DNA of 64,000 bases, taken from contig AP024674.1 of assembly GCA_025998755.1 (NCBI GenBank), forward strand, positions 2,682,162 through 2,746,161, in the 5' to 3' direction. Under the pieces are notes generated by a model. The model saw only the letters and a program-made list of their open reading frames with translations. It made no database searches and had not been told where the DNA came from. Made by a program: the position numbers and the translations under genes. This document shows positions 53,182-62,344 of the stretch, in pieces. The first letter of the stretch is position 1. The number at the start of each line of letters is the position of its first letter. This DNA comes from Armatimonadota bacterium (lineage in GTDB: Bacteria > Armatimonadota > UBA5829 > DSUL01).

Positions 53182-53844
53182 TCAGGTGTGCAGCTCGCGG
53201 AGTTCGCCGGTCTGCATGTAGTACACGCGCTCGCCCACGTTGGTGCAGTGGTCGGCGATCCGCTCCAGAAACCGGCTCATCAGAATAACGCCGATGCCCA
53301 GCTCCGCCGAGGATGGGTTCTGCTGGATCTGCTCCAGCACCTCCGAGTGAACCTCGCGGTTCAGGCGGTCCACCTCATCGTCGCCTGCGATCATGCTCTG
53401 GATCAGGTCCAGGTCGTGGGAGACGAACGCCTGCAGGGTCTCACGCAGCATCCGGATGACAACCTCGGACATCCGCTGCAGCTTGGCATACGACGGGCTG
53501 GCCGGCGCATTCACCAGGCGGATGCTCATCTTGGCGATATCCACAGTGTAATCGCCCATCCGCTCCACATCGGTGATGATCTTGAGCGCCGCGGCTATGA
53601 CCCGCAGATCGCGCGCCATCGGCTGCTGCAGCGCGAGCAGGTGCAGGCAGTTGTTCTCGATCTTGAGGTTCAGCTCATCAACTATATCGTCCATCTCCTG
53701 CGCGCGCCGCGCCTCGTCCACATCGCGGTGGGCCAGGCTATGCATGCTGAGACGGATCATGTCCTCCACCACACTGGACATCCGCAGGATGTCCTGCTGG
53801 AGCTCCGTGAGCTGCTCTTCAAATGTATGCCTGAGAACCGTCAT
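53182..53844 (-). CDS. phoU: phosphate signalling protein PhoU
   Basis: The 220-residue protein is two three-helix bundles with the PhoU repeat: LQQDILRMSSVVEDMIRLSM, ALQQPMARDLRVIAAALKIITDVERMGDYTVDIA (key E-R-x-G-D core) and, in the second half, VILMSRFLERIADHCTNVGERVYY. The E/D-x-x-x-D metal sites on each bundle are present. PhoU restrains Pst uptake and phosphate signalling when phosphate is ample. It is the last gene of the pst operon, 111 bp after pstB. Confidence 0.95.
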   Translation of the reverse strand: MTVLRHTFEEQLTELQQDILRMSSVVEDMIRLSMHSLAHRDVDEARRAQEMDDIVDELNLKIENNCLHLLALQQPMARDLRVIAAALKIITDVERMGDYTVDIAKMSIRLVNAPASPSYAKLQRMSEVVIRMLRETLQAFVSHDLDLIQSMIAGDDEVDRLNREVHSEVLEQIQQNPSSAELGIGVILMSRFLERIADHCTNVGERVYYMQTGELRELHT

Positions 53845-53955
53845 TGGTCTGGGTACCTTTCAGGCGGCGCCACGCTCGGCCCTGGGCGCGGACGCCGGCA
53901 ACGGGGATGCCGGATACTGCGGGGACAGCCGAATGTCCTGCATGATATCCGTATT

Positions 53956-54840
53956 CTATCCGAATCGCCCGGTGATGTAGTCTTCCGTCCGCGAGTCCGC
54001 CGGGCGGGTGAAGATGTCGTCTGTCGAGCCGAATTCGATCAGCTCGCCCAGCAAGAAGAACCCGGTCTTGTCGGACACCCGGGCAGCCTGCTGCATGTTG
54101 TGCGTGACGATGACGATGCAGATGGATTTTGCCAGCTCCCGCATCAGCTCCTCGATCCGCAAGGTCGAGATTGGATCCAGCGCGGAGCAAGGCTCGTCCA
54201 TCAGCAGCACTTCGGGCTCGGCCGCAAGCGCTCTGGCGATGCACAACCTCTGCTGCTGACCACCGGAGAGCGCTAGGGCGCTCTTGTGCAGGACGTCCTT
54301 GACTTCCTCGAACAGCGCGGCCCTTTCCAGCGCCTTCTCTACGATTTCGGTCAAGCGGGCCATATTCTTCACCCCGCTCAGGCGAGGGGCATAGGCCACA
54401 TTCTCGAAGACGCTCTTGGGGAAGGGGTTGGGCTTCTGGAACACCATGCCCACCCTCCGGCGCAGTTCCACCACATCCACCCGGCGGCCGTAGACATCCT
54501 CGCCGTCCAGCAGAACCTGCCCAGTGGTGCGGACGTTTGGGATCAGGTCGTTCATCCGGTTGAACGCGCGCAGGAACGTGGATTTCCCGCACCCGCTCGG
54601 ACCGATAAGCGCAGTGATCTCGTAGTTACGGATCTCGATGCTGACATCCGAGAGCGCCTGCTTCGGGCCGTACCACAGCGACAGGTGGCTGGAAGCAAGC
54701 TTGACGGGACGGTCCAGCGGCCGACCGTCTTCCGGGACTGTCGCTCGTTGGATGTTCAGCAGCGTCTCCGGGCGGGCCGGTCCGTCCGTCCGGGGACCGG
54801 CCTGTTCATTCTCTGTCATTGTCTTCATTGAATCAGACAT
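53956..54840 (-). CDS. pstB: phosphate ABC transporter ATP-binding protein PstB
   Basis: The 294-residue ATPase has Walker [10 protein letters not shown], the Q-loop region [18 protein letters not shown], signature LSGGQQQRL and Walker [13 protein letters not shown], with [14 protein letters not shown] as the switch region. All are PstB-typical. ATG 54840 follows GGAAGG; a further in-frame ATG at 54822 would remove six residues. It powers import through PstC and PstA. Confidence 0.96.
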   Translation of the reverse strand: MSDSMKTMTENEQAGPRTDGPARPETLLNIQRATVPEDGRPLDRPVKLASSHLSLWYGPKQALSDVSIEIRNYEITALIGPSGCGKSTFLRAFNRMNDLIPNVRTTGQVLLDGEDVYGRRVDVVELRRRVGMVFQKPNPFPKSVFENVAYAPRLSGVKNMARLTEIVEKALERAALFEEVKDVLHKSALALSGGQQQRLCIARALAAEPEVLLMDEPCSALDPISTLRIEELMRELAKSICIVIVTHNMQQAARVSDKTGFFLLGELIEFGSTDDIFTRPADSRTEDYITGRFG

Positions 54841-54886
54841 TTCAGCCTTCCGCAAACCAGACCGTTGTTCCGGGCTCCCTCAGGGC

Positions 54887-55813
54887 TCAGCTCTGCTCCA
54901 TCTTTGCCCGGGTGCGGCTGCGAAGCAGGATGGCGGCAAAGTTCAACGCAAAGGTCAGAAGCAGTAACACCAGGGTGGTGGCGTACTGTATGGGCATGGT
55001 ATCGTCCACGTTTACGGACTGGGTGCTCATTACGAAGATGTGGTATCCCAACTCCATGAACTGGCTGTTCAGCGTCTTGGGCAGTTCCGGCAGGAAGTAT
55101 GCCGCTCCGGTGAATAGGATCGGCGCCACCTCTCCCGCTCCGCGCGACACCGAAAGGATTCCGCCGGTCAGGATACCCGGCAGAGCCTGGGGGATCACAA
55201 CCTTCCAGGTGGTCTGCCATTTCGTGGAGCCGAGCGCCAGACTACCTTCTCGGTAGGAATCCGGAACCGCACGAAGCGCCTCCTCCGTGGAGACCACCAC
55301 TACGGGCAGGGTGAGCAGCGCAAGCGTCAGAGCCGCCCACAGCAGACACGGCTGGCCCCATACCAGCTGGCCGCCGTAGAGCGAGCGGTCTATGCCGCGG
55401 CCCACAAACTGGATGAAGAAGCCGAGCCCGAAAAGGCCAAACACAATGGACGGAACGCCAGCCAGATTATGGACGGCCGACCGGATGATATCCACCATTC
55501 GGCCCCGCGCATACTCGTGCATGTAAACGGCAGTCATCGCCCCAATCGGCACGACGGCGATCGCCATGACGATGACCAGCAGCACTGTACCGTAGATGGC
55601 GGGGAAGATCCCTCCCTCGGTCATCCCGGCCTCCGGCGCCTTTGTCAGGAACTCCCAGGTGACGTGCGGTCCGCCGTTCCAGATAATGATGCCCATCAGG
55701 ATCACCACGATGGACACTATGAGCAAGGCACACAGGCCCGTCAGAAAGGCGATGGAGCCGGCTGCCACCTGCGGTCCGCGCCCGTGCGGAAGTGTCCTTA
55801 CGGGTTGACTCAT
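54887..55813 (-). CDS. pstA: phosphate ABC transporter permease PstA
   Basis: The 308-residue permease has six membrane helices and the EAA-type loop EEALRAVPDSYREGSLALGSTKWQT. GVPSIVFGLFGLGFFIQFVG and RGAGEVAPILFTGAAYFLP are PstA-typical. ATG 55813 overlaps the pstC stop as ATGA. It pairs with PstC to form the phosphate channel. Confidence 0.95.
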   Translation of the reverse strand: MSQPVRTLPHGRGPQVAAGSIAFLTGLCALLIVSIVVILMGIIIWNGGPHVTWEFLTKAPEAGMTEGGIFPAIYGTVLLVIVMAIAVVPIGAMTAVYMHEYARGRMVDIIRSAVHNLAGVPSIVFGLFGLGFFIQFVGRGIDRSLYGGQLVWGQPCLLWAALTLALLTLPVVVVSTEEALRAVPDSYREGSLALGSTKWQTTWKVVIPQALPGILTGGILSVSRGAGEVAPILFTGAAYFLPELPKTLNSQFMELGYHIFVMSTQSVNVDDTMPIQYATTLVLLLLTFALNFAAILLRSRTRAKMEQS

Positions 55814-56775
55814 TTCAGGCTCCCCAGCTTGCGGCTGATGCGCCGCACCAGCGCATGTGAGAAGAGATTCAGCACGAAGGTAATGGCAAACAACACCACC
55901 CCGATGAAGAACAGGACCGTGTAATGGGCGTCCCCGAAGACCACTTCCGCCATCTCCTGTCCGATGGTGGCGGCCATGGTCCGCGTGCTGTCGAATGGGC
56001 TCCACGAGACGATGGCGGCGTTCCCTGTGGCCATCAGGACGATCATCGTCTCACCTATGCCGCGCCCGATGCCCAGGATCACCGCTGCCGCAATGCCCGG
56101 AGCCGCCGCAGGCACCACAACACTGAGCGCGGTCTGCGCCTTGGTGGCTCCGAGCGCAAGGCTTGCCTCGCGGAAATCTTTCGGGATGGCGGTCAGGGCA
56201 TCCTCAACCACCGTGAAGATCACCGGCGTGATGGCCAGCCCCACAGCGATCCCTCCCACGAATGCGTTCAGACGGGACTGCACCCCCGTGATCTTCTGCA
56301 GAAAGGTGGCCAGCACCATCAGTGCGATGAAGCCGAGCACCACCGAGGGAAACCCGGCCAGGATCTCGATGACCGGTTTGACCAACTCGCGCGCCTTGCG
56401 CGGAGCAAATTCGGCGGTGTAAATGGCTCCACCAATGGCAAGCGGAGTGGCGAACAGAATGGCGACGATGGTCACCTTCAGGGTGCCGATGATCAGCGGG
56501 ATGATGGAATACTTCGGCTCCACACCCACCGGCTGCCACATCCGGGTGGTGAACAGGCTCTGAAGTGTCACCTCTTCCTGAATCTCCCTGCTGGTCACCA
56601 GAGGCAGAGCCTCGCGACCGACGAACACGAAGATAAGAAAGACTCCCAGTATGGACAGCGTGGACGCAATCAGAATGATGTGTTCCGCAAGCGTCTCCAG
56701 AGGACGGAAACGCCTAGCGGTGAGCGGGCGCGCCGGCGCCCGCTCAACCGTTGTTGCATTGTCAACCAATGGCAT
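55810..56775 (-). CDS. pstC: phosphate ABC transporter permease PstC
   Basis: The 321-residue permease shows IILIASTLSILGVFLIFVFVG as its first helix, LVKPVIEILAGFPSVVLGFIAL, the EAA-type loop EDALTAIPKDFREASLALGATKAQT, and RGIGETMIVLMATGNA. These fix it as PstC. It begins 35 bp after the pstS stop. Confidence 0.95.
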   Translation of the reverse strand: MPLVDNATTVERAPARPLTARRFRPLETLAEHIILIASTLSILGVFLIFVFVGREALPLVTSREIQEEVTLQSLFTTRMWQPVGVEPKYSIIPLIIGTLKVTIVAILFATPLAIGGAIYTAEFAPRKARELVKPVIEILAGFPSVVLGFIALMVLATFLQKITGVQSRLNAFVGGIAVGLAITPVIFTVVEDALTAIPKDFREASLALGATKAQTALSVVVPAAAPGIAAAVILGIGRGIGETMIVLMATGNAAIVSWSPFDSTRTMAATIGQEMAEVVFGDAHYTVLFFIGVVLFAITFVLNLFSHALVRRISRKLGSLK

Positions 56776-56810
56776 CGCCCCCGGCTTCTTCCTTCACCCC
56801 GCGCACCAGT

Positions 56811-57692
56811 TTACAGAATCGGGATATATTCCACCTCTTCGACTACCTTCTGTCCCTCCTCAGAGAGCGTCCAGTCAATGAACTCCTTGATGGCGCCGGT
56901 TGGTTCGCCGACGGTGTAGAAGTACAGATCGCGGGACAGCGGATAGGTGCCGGACTTGATGGCCTCCTTCGTGGGAGCCACGGGCTCCGACTTGTCGTCT
57001 TTGCTGATGAGCACATCCCGAACGCCCTTGGTGTAGGCGACGCCGCCGTAACCAATGCCGTTTTTGTCCTTCGAGACCGCATTGACCACGCTGGCCGTGC
57101 CCGGCATGTTCTGGGCGCGCGGGTCGAAGTCCTCGTCCTCCAGGACGTGCTCTTTGAAGTAAACATAAGTCCCGGAGTTGTTTTCGCGGCTGTAGAGCGT
57201 GATGGGCGCGTCGTTTCCGCCCACTTCCTTCCAGTTCTTGATCTTGCCCGTGTAGATCGCCTTGAGCTGCGGGATGGAAAGGCTCTTGACCGGGTTGGAC
57301 TCGTGCACGTACACCGACAGTCCGTCCTTCGCCACCACGAACTCCACCACATCCTTGCCGAACTTAGCCTTGACGCCTTCCTTCTCCTTGTCCTTGATGG
57401 GGCGCGAAGACTGGGCGATATCCGTGGTGCCGTTCTGCAGGGCCGCAATGCCGGTGCCGGAACCACCGCCTGTCACCTGGATGGTTACATTCGGGTGGGT
57501 GCTCATGTAGCGCTCGGCAAGGCGCTGGCCCAGGATGACCATCGTATCCGAGCCTTTGACGGTTACGGTCTCCTTGCCGCCACCCGCGTCTTCACCGGTC
57601 TGCTGCGGGCCGGCGCATCCGGCAGCCAGAACAGCCACGGCAGCGAAAGCCGCCAGCCGGGCCAGAATGGATGACCTGACAAATCTCTGCAT
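56811..57692 (-). CDS. pstS: phosphate-binding lipoprotein PstS
   Basis: The 293-residue protein starts at ATG 57692 behind GGAAGGGAGA and has a lipoprotein signal (FAAVAVLAAGC). Phosphate-contact motifs are VKGSDTMVILGQ, VTGGGSGTGIAAL, TDIAQSSRPI and YSRENNSGTYVYF. PLSRDLYFYTV near the end is also typical. It captures inorganic phosphate for PstCAB. It is first in the operon, and a palindrome resembling a Pho-regulator site lies upstream at 57814-57832. Confidence 0.96.
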   Translation of the reverse strand: MQRFVRSSILARLAAFAAVAVLAAGCAGPQQTGEDAGGGKETVTVKGSDTMVILGQRLAERYMSTHPNVTIQVTGGGSGTGIAALQNGTTDIAQSSRPIKDKEKEGVKAKFGKDVVEFVVAKDGLSVYVHESNPVKSLSIPQLKAIYTGKIKNWKEVGGNDAPITLYSRENNSGTYVYFKEHVLEDEDFDPRAQNMPGTASVVNAVSKDKNGIGYGGVAYTKGVRDVLISKDDKSEPVAPTKEAIKSGTYPLSRDLYFYTVGEPTGAIKEFIDWTLSEEGQKVVEEVEYIPIL

Positions 57693-57813
57693 TATGATAC
57701 TCTCCCTTCCGGGCTCAATGGGTGACCAGGGCCTTTTGCTAGGCCACCCAAGGGATAGTACTCCCCGGCCATTGCTCACCCTTCAAACGATTGTTATGCT
57801 TGGATGAATGTAA

Positions 57814-57832
57814 TGTTACAATCGCTGTAACA
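57814..57832 (-). promoter_or_regulatory. Pho-box-like palindrome upstream of pstS
   Basis: TGTTAC-N7-GTAACA is a perfect inverted repeat; read leftward it also contains the near-direct repeats TTGTTACA and TTGTAACA, 4 bp apart. A possible -10 (CATAAC) lies downstream near 57800. A PhoB/PhoP-type regulator is the obvious candidate, but no such gene is in the window. Confidence 0.6.
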
Positions 57833-58011
57833 ATTCCGTGTGTGGCCCACTGAGCTTCCGGAAGGAAGAGAATAACTGCCTGGGCGAGCCGTCGTTGACC
57901 AGCAGCCTGTTTTGCCGTGGATTTCCAATCCGGGCATCCGTTCAACTCTCAACATTCAGCCGCAGCCGCTCCAGCCTGATCCTTCGCTCTGTACCCCGCA
58001 CTATCTACGCT

Positions 58012-58104
58012 TGTCGAGTAGCGCGGCGAAAGCCGCGCGTATCGAGACCTTGCAGGTTGATGTCCGCGGTTTCGCCCCGTCCGCCACCGGCGGACGGCTC
58101 AACC
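58012..58104 (+). repeat. dispersed palindromic element, copy B
   Basis: This 93-bp element is homologous to copy A at 49877-49968 but lies in the opposite orientation. It has GTCGAGTA, a GCGCGGC-gaaa-GCCGCGC hairpin, GTATCGAGACC, GCAGGTTGATGTCCG, GGTTTCG and a CCGTCCGCC/GGCGGACGG hairpin whose sequence differs from copy A while the pairing is kept. It is in the gap before the DUF4838 gene. Confidence 0.75.
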
Positions 58105-58245
58105 GGCATAGGCCGTGAGTTGCGGGAGCGACTTCGCCGACCTACGGCGTCTGTGGCCGTTCCCGCTTGGCCTTTCGCAACTGTCTTTCCGCGGCAGTGT
58201 TATAATCGCCGCAGTTGTTTGGCGAACAGGAGGCTGGCGGGTGTG

Positions 58246-60057
58246 ATGAAAACGGCGCTTTGCGCAATCGTTGCGGCAGGAGGTGTCCTGATGAGTGTTG
58301 GGGGAGTCGCAGGCGGAACAGCAGCGGATGATCTGGAGCTTGCTACAGGGGGCAGGACGGACTACGTTATTGTCGTCGCCCGCGATGCGACCCCTTCGGA
58401 GCGGCACGGAGCGCAGGAACTGGCCCGGTTCCTGAAAGAGATGTCCGGCGCGGACTTCCCGGTCGTTCAGGAGAGCAGACGCGTACCCGAAAAAGCCGTT
58501 CTGGTGGGTCGCGGGCGGACGGTGGAGTCGCTGATCGGCGCCGGGGAGTTCCGCGGGCTGGGAGACGACGGATTCCTGATTCGTGTCTGCGGGCAGCGCT
58601 TGATCCTTGCAGGCGGCAGGCAGCGGGGCTCGATGTACGCCTGTTACAGTCTGCTGGAGGACGTCCTGGGCTGCCGCTGGTATACCAGCACAGTCAGTGT
58701 GATCCCGAAGAAGCCCACGATACGCATCCCGGCCGGACTCTCGGTGCGCGAGGTCCCTTCCTTCGAGAACCGGGATCCGTTCTACTTCGATGCATTCGAT
58801 GCGGACTGGGCGGCGCGCAACCGCTCCACCGCTAACCATTCCCGGCTGGATGAAACCCGTGGCGGGAAGATCGCCTACTTCCCCTTTGTCCACAGCTTCG
58901 AGATGCTAGTCCCTCCCGGAGAATACTACGACAAGCACCCGGAGTATTTCTCGCTGGTGGATGGTAAGCGTCTGAAGGAACATTCGCAGCTCTGCCTGAC
59001 GAACCCGGATGTCCTGCGCATCGCCACGGAGCGGGTGTTGCAGTGGATGGAAGCCCACCCGGAGGCGAAGATCTTCTCCGTGTCCCAGAACGACTGGGGG
59101 AACCCCTGTCAGTGCGAGTCCTGCCAGGCGGTGGTCAGGAGGGAAGGCTCGGAATCCGGTCCGCTGCTGGAGTTCGTCAACGCCATCGCGCGCGAGACCC
59201 GAAAGCGCTTCCCGGACCGGCTGATAGACACCCTGGCCTATCAATATACGAAGGAACCCCCGCGCACCGTCCGGCCGGAGCCCAACGTCCGCGTGCGTCT
59301 GTGTCCCATTGAGGCCTGTGTGGCCCATCCTTTCGAGCAATGCCAGCGGAATGCCGTCTTTGTGGACGTGCTGAAGCGGTGGACAGACATCACGGACAAT
59401 CTCTACGTCTGGCATTATGTGGTCAACTTCCGGTGCTACCAGCAGCCCGTCCCCAATCTGCGTGAGCTGGCCGCCGATATCCCGATGTATGCCCGCCACG
59501 GCGTCAAAGGTCTCTTTCTGCAGGGGATGTATCAGGAAGGTGGCAACGGAGAGCTGTGCGAACTGCGGTCCTGGGTCATGGCCAAGATGCTCTGGAATGC
59601 CAACCGGGACATGAACGCCCTGGTGGATGACTTCCTCAACGGTTACTACGGGCCCGCCGCTCCCGCCATGCGCCGTTACATTGACCTGATGCACGACAAT
59701 GTGGAGAAGAACAGTATCCACGTGGGCATCTACGATCCTCCCACGGCACCCTATCTGACCAAAGAGGTGCTTTCGGCCGCGGAGGGATGCTTCGATGAGG
59801 CCGAGGCGGCGGTGCGGTTCCGGCCCGAGTATCTGCGGCGCGTCCAGCGTGACCGGCTGGCCATCCGCTACGTGCGTCTGATGCAGGACATCGAACGGTG
59901 GAGGGAATCGGGCAGGGAGACTAAAGCCGCAGGGGATCTGTGGGCCCGCCTTCAGCAGTTCGCCGCGGACCTGGAGAGCCACGGCGCGAAGCGCATCAGC
60001 GAGCCGCAGACCATCCGCGAGTGGTTGGAGGGATTGCGCCGGGAGCTGGGGCAATGA
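58246..60057 (+). CDS. secreted DUF4838 family protein (GH67-like N-terminal domain)
   Basis: The 603-residue protein has a signal peptide (CAIVAAGGVLMSVGGVAG). Residues about 25-150 resemble the alpha-glucuronidase N-terminal domain (ERHGAQELARFLKEMSGADF, VLVGRG, GSMYACYSLLEDVLGCRWY). Residues about 190-460 are the DUF4838 domain: YYDKHPEYFSLVDGKR, QLCLTNPDVL, FSVSQNDWGNPCQCESCQAV and TLAYQYTKEPP, with a CxCxxC cluster. Such proteins are thought to be glycan-active. AGGAGG lies about 12 bp upstream; GTG 58243 is an alternative start. A perfect TATAAT sits at 58201-58206 without a clear -35. The stop overlaps the next gene as ATGA. Confidence 0.86.
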   Translation: MKTALCAIVAAGGVLMSVGGVAGGTAADDLELATGGRTDYVIVVARDATPSERHGAQELARFLKEMSGADFPVVQESRRVPEKAVLVGRGRTVESLIGAGEFRGLGDDGFLIRVCGQRLILAGGRQRGSMYACYSLLEDVLGCRWYTSTVSVIPKKPTIRIPAGLSVREVPSFENRDPFYFDAFDADWAARNRSTANHSRLDETRGGKIAYFPFVHSFEMLVPPGEYYDKHPEYFSLVDGKRLKEHSQLCLTNPDVLRIATERVLQWMEAHPEAKIFSVSQNDWGNPCQCESCQAVVRREGSESGPLLEFVNAIARETRKRFPDRLIDTLAYQYTKEPPRTVRPEPNVRVRLCPIEACVAHPFEQCQRNAVFVDVLKRWTDITDNLYVWHYVVNFRCYQQPVPNLRELAADIPMYARHGVKGLFLQGMYQEGGNGELCELRSWVMAKMLWNANRDMNALVDDFLNGYYGPAAPAMRRYIDLMHDNVEKNSIHVGIYDPPTAPYLTKEVLSAAEGCFDEAEAAVRFRPEYLRRVQRDRLAIRYVRLMQDIERWRESGRETKAAGDLWARLQQFAADLESHGAKRISEPQTIREWLEGLRRELGQ

Positions 60058-61142
60058 CGGCCTGGAGGGTTCTGTTCACGATGCTGACGATCCTGGTGAC
60101 AACGGGGACGTACGCAGCGGAGAGTCCCTCGGAGATACGTTGGGTGAATGCCACCAGCCTCAGAGTGGAGGGTCAGGGCTGGCCGGGAGAAACACGCCCC
60201 TTCCGGCGGCTTCCGGACCGCGCGGAGGGCAAGGTGCCGGACAAGGTCTGGGAACTTTCGGGCAATTGCGCCGGGCTGGCAGTCCGCTTTGTGAGCGACT
60301 CTTCCGAGATCCACGTCCGATGGACTGTCTCCGCGCCGTTCACGATGAACCATATGGCGGATACCGGCATCAGCGGGCTGGACCTTTACGTCCGGCGGGA
60401 CGGAGAATGGCGCTGGATGGCTGTCGGGCGGCCGGACGGGGTGGAGAATGAAAAACTTCTGGTCTCTGGTCTGCCACGCGAGCAGCGGGAGCTGATGCTG
60501 TCTCTCCCGCTTTACAACGGGCTGACCCGGCTGGAGATAGGCGTTCCGGCTGGCTGCCTCATCGAGCCTGCTCCAGCCTGGCCGGAAGGCACGAAACCGA
60601 TCGTGTTCTACGGCACGTCCATCGTCCAGGGCGGGTGCGCCAGCCGCCCCGGGATGGCCTACCCCGCCATTCTGGGCCGCCGGCTGGGTCTGCCGTCCGT
60701 GAACCTGGGGTTCTCCGGCAACGGGAAGACGGAACCCGAGATGGCAGACCTGCTGGCGGAACTGGATGCGGCAGTATTTGTGATAGACCCGCTTCCGAAT
60801 ATGGGCGCGGTTCCCGTGGAGGAGCGGATCACCTACCTGCTGGATGTGCTGCGGCGGAAGCGGCCTGGCACGCCGGTCATCCTGGTGGAAAGCTACGGCA
60901 ACCGCGGGGAGCCGGCGCGCAGCGGCAGGCGTCCGGAGGACACATCCGTCAATGAGGAGATGCGCCGCGCGTACCAGAAGGCAAAGCCCCTGTGGGGTGG
61001 TCTGCTGACTCTGGTGGAGGGACGCACGTTGTTGGGCGAAGACTGCGAGGACACCGTAGACGGAGTTCACCCGACGGACCTGGGATTCCACCGCCTGGCG
61101 GATGCGCTGGAACCGGCGCTCCGCAAGGCCCTGGGCCGGTAG
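60054..61142 (+). CDS. secreted SGNH/GDSL esterase with N-terminal beta-sandwich
   Basis: The 362-residue protein has a signal peptide (FTMLTILVTTGTYA). Residues about 20-175 are a beta-sandwich domain common before bacterial SGNH hydrolases (AGLAVRFVSDSSEIHVRW). The hydrolase part has IVFYGTSIVQGGCAS (the Ser in GTSI is the nucleophile), VNLGFSGNGKTE (Gly and Asn of the oxyanion hole) and DGVHPTDLGFHRL (catalytic Asp-His). It likely removes acetyl or other acyl groups from polysaccharide. The start overlaps the DUF4838 stop, implying coupled action. Confidence 0.92.
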   Translation: MTAWRVLFTMLTILVTTGTYAAESPSEIRWVNATSLRVEGQGWPGETRPFRRLPDRAEGKVPDKVWELSGNCAGLAVRFVSDSSEIHVRWTVSAPFTMNHMADTGISGLDLYVRRDGEWRWMAVGRPDGVENEKLLVSGLPREQRELMLSLPLYNGLTRLEIGVPAGCLIEPAPAWPEGTKPIVFYGTSIVQGGCASRPGMAYPAILGRRLGLPSVNLGFSGNGKTEPEMADLLAELDAAVFVIDPLPNMGAVPVEERITYLLDVLRRKRPGTPVILVESYGNRGEPARSGRRPEDTSVNEEMRRAYQKAKPLWGGLLTLVEGRTLLGEDCEDTVDGVHPTDLGFHRLADALEPALRKALGR

Positions 61143-61241
61143 ACAGGACGGCGGCAGGGAAGGGAGCAGGCTTCGCGGAATCTACCTGCCGGGGTTCATC
61201 CCCAGCCTGCACTTACAGATATTACGGAAGGAAGGTTTGAT

Positions 61242-62252
61242 ATGTCGGAAACGAAGGACACGGGTATACGCTTCGGGGTCATCGGGTACGGCGGAGCTTT
61301 CAACATGGGCAAGATGCACGCAGAGCACGCGGCCGCGGCCGGGATGCCGCTGACCGCAGTCTGCGACCTGGACCCGGCGCGAACCGAGGCGGCGCGCGCC
61401 GATTTCCCGGGGATCGAGACCTACAACGACGTGGACGAGTTTCTTGCGAAGGCACCGGTGGACCTGGTAACGGTCATCACGCCGCACAATACACACGCGG
61501 ACCTGTGCATTCGCTGCTCCCGGGCCGGCAAGCACGTTATCACAGAGAAGCCCATGTGTCTGACAGCCGACGAGGCGACGGCGATGATCGAGACCGCCCG
61601 CGAGGCGGGAAAAATGCTCTCCGTCTACCACAACCGGCGCTGGGACGGCGACTTCCTGGCCATCAAACGAGCCGTGGACGCGGGGCTGATCGGCGATGTG
61701 TTTTCCATCGAAATGTCCATGGGAGGGTTCGGCCATCCGGGCCACTGGTGGCGAAGCAGCAAGGAGATCTCCGGCGGCAACTTCTATGACTGGGGCGCGC
61801 ATATGGTGGACTGGATGCTGAACATCGTCGGCAAGAAGGTGCTGGACGTGACTGGCATCTTCCAGAAGCGCGTCTGGATGGACGTGACCAACGAGGACCA
61901 TACTCAGGCCATCATCCGCTTCGAGGACAACATTTGGGGGAACGTGGAGATTTCCAGCATCGCGCGCGCCGGGAAACCGCGTTACCGCATTCTGGGAACG
62001 GCGGGCGCCATTGTGGATCGGTGGGAGGGCCATTTCGAGCTGCTGTCCTCCGTGGAGGGCATGCAGGCGGAATGCAAGGTCCGTTATCTGGAGACAGACT
62101 GGCCGGCTTACTACCGCAACATCGCTGGATTCCTTACAGGCAAAGAAGAGCTTGCTGTCACTCCTGAGAGCGCGCGCCGGGTCATCTCCGTCATCGAGAC
62201 CGCGGAGAAGTCCGCGGAGGCCGGAAAGGCCCTGGTTCCGCCGTTCGTCTGA
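61242..62252 (+). CDS. Gfo/Idh/MocA family oxidoreductase
   Basis: The 336-residue protein has a Rossmann domain (GVIGYGGAFNMGKMHAEHA, AVCDLDPARTEAARADFP, VDLVTVITPHNTHADLC, KHVITEKPMCLTADEA) and a C-terminal alpha/beta domain. EKP and the later DWGAHMVDWMLNIVG carry the usual catalytic Lys and His. It oxidises or reduces a sugar or inositol derivative with NAD(P). GAAGGAAGG precedes the ATG. It follows the SGNH gene by about 100 bp and may process the same substrates. Confidence 0.93.
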   Translation: MSETKDTGIRFGVIGYGGAFNMGKMHAEHAAAAGMPLTAVCDLDPARTEAARADFPGIETYNDVDEFLAKAPVDLVTVITPHNTHADLCIRCSRAGKHVITEKPMCLTADEATAMIETAREAGKMLSVYHNRRWDGDFLAIKRAVDAGLIGDVFSIEMSMGGFGHPGHWWRSSKEISGGNFYDWGAHMVDWMLNIVGKKVLDVTGIFQKRVWMDVTNEDHTQAIIRFEDNIWGNVEISSIARAGKPRYRILGTAGAIVDRWEGHFELLSSVEGMQAECKVRYLETDWPAYYRNIAGFLTGKEELAVTPESARRVISVIETAEKSAEAGKALVPPFV

Positions 62253-62289
62253 ATCTCCCGAACACAGAAGAGGCTGTTGCAAACAGATG

Positions 62290-62320
62290 AGGCCCCTGCC
62301 GCCACGGCGGCAGGGGCCTT
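62290..62320. terminator. bidirectional hairpin between convergent genes
   Basis: GGCCCCTGCCGCC and GGCGGCAGGGGCC, a near-perfect 12-13 bp stem, lies between the oxidoreductase and citrate synthase stops. Tails are short on both sides. Confidence 0.65.
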
Positions 62321-62344
62321 CAACGCGCTTCGCCAAGGGCGCTC

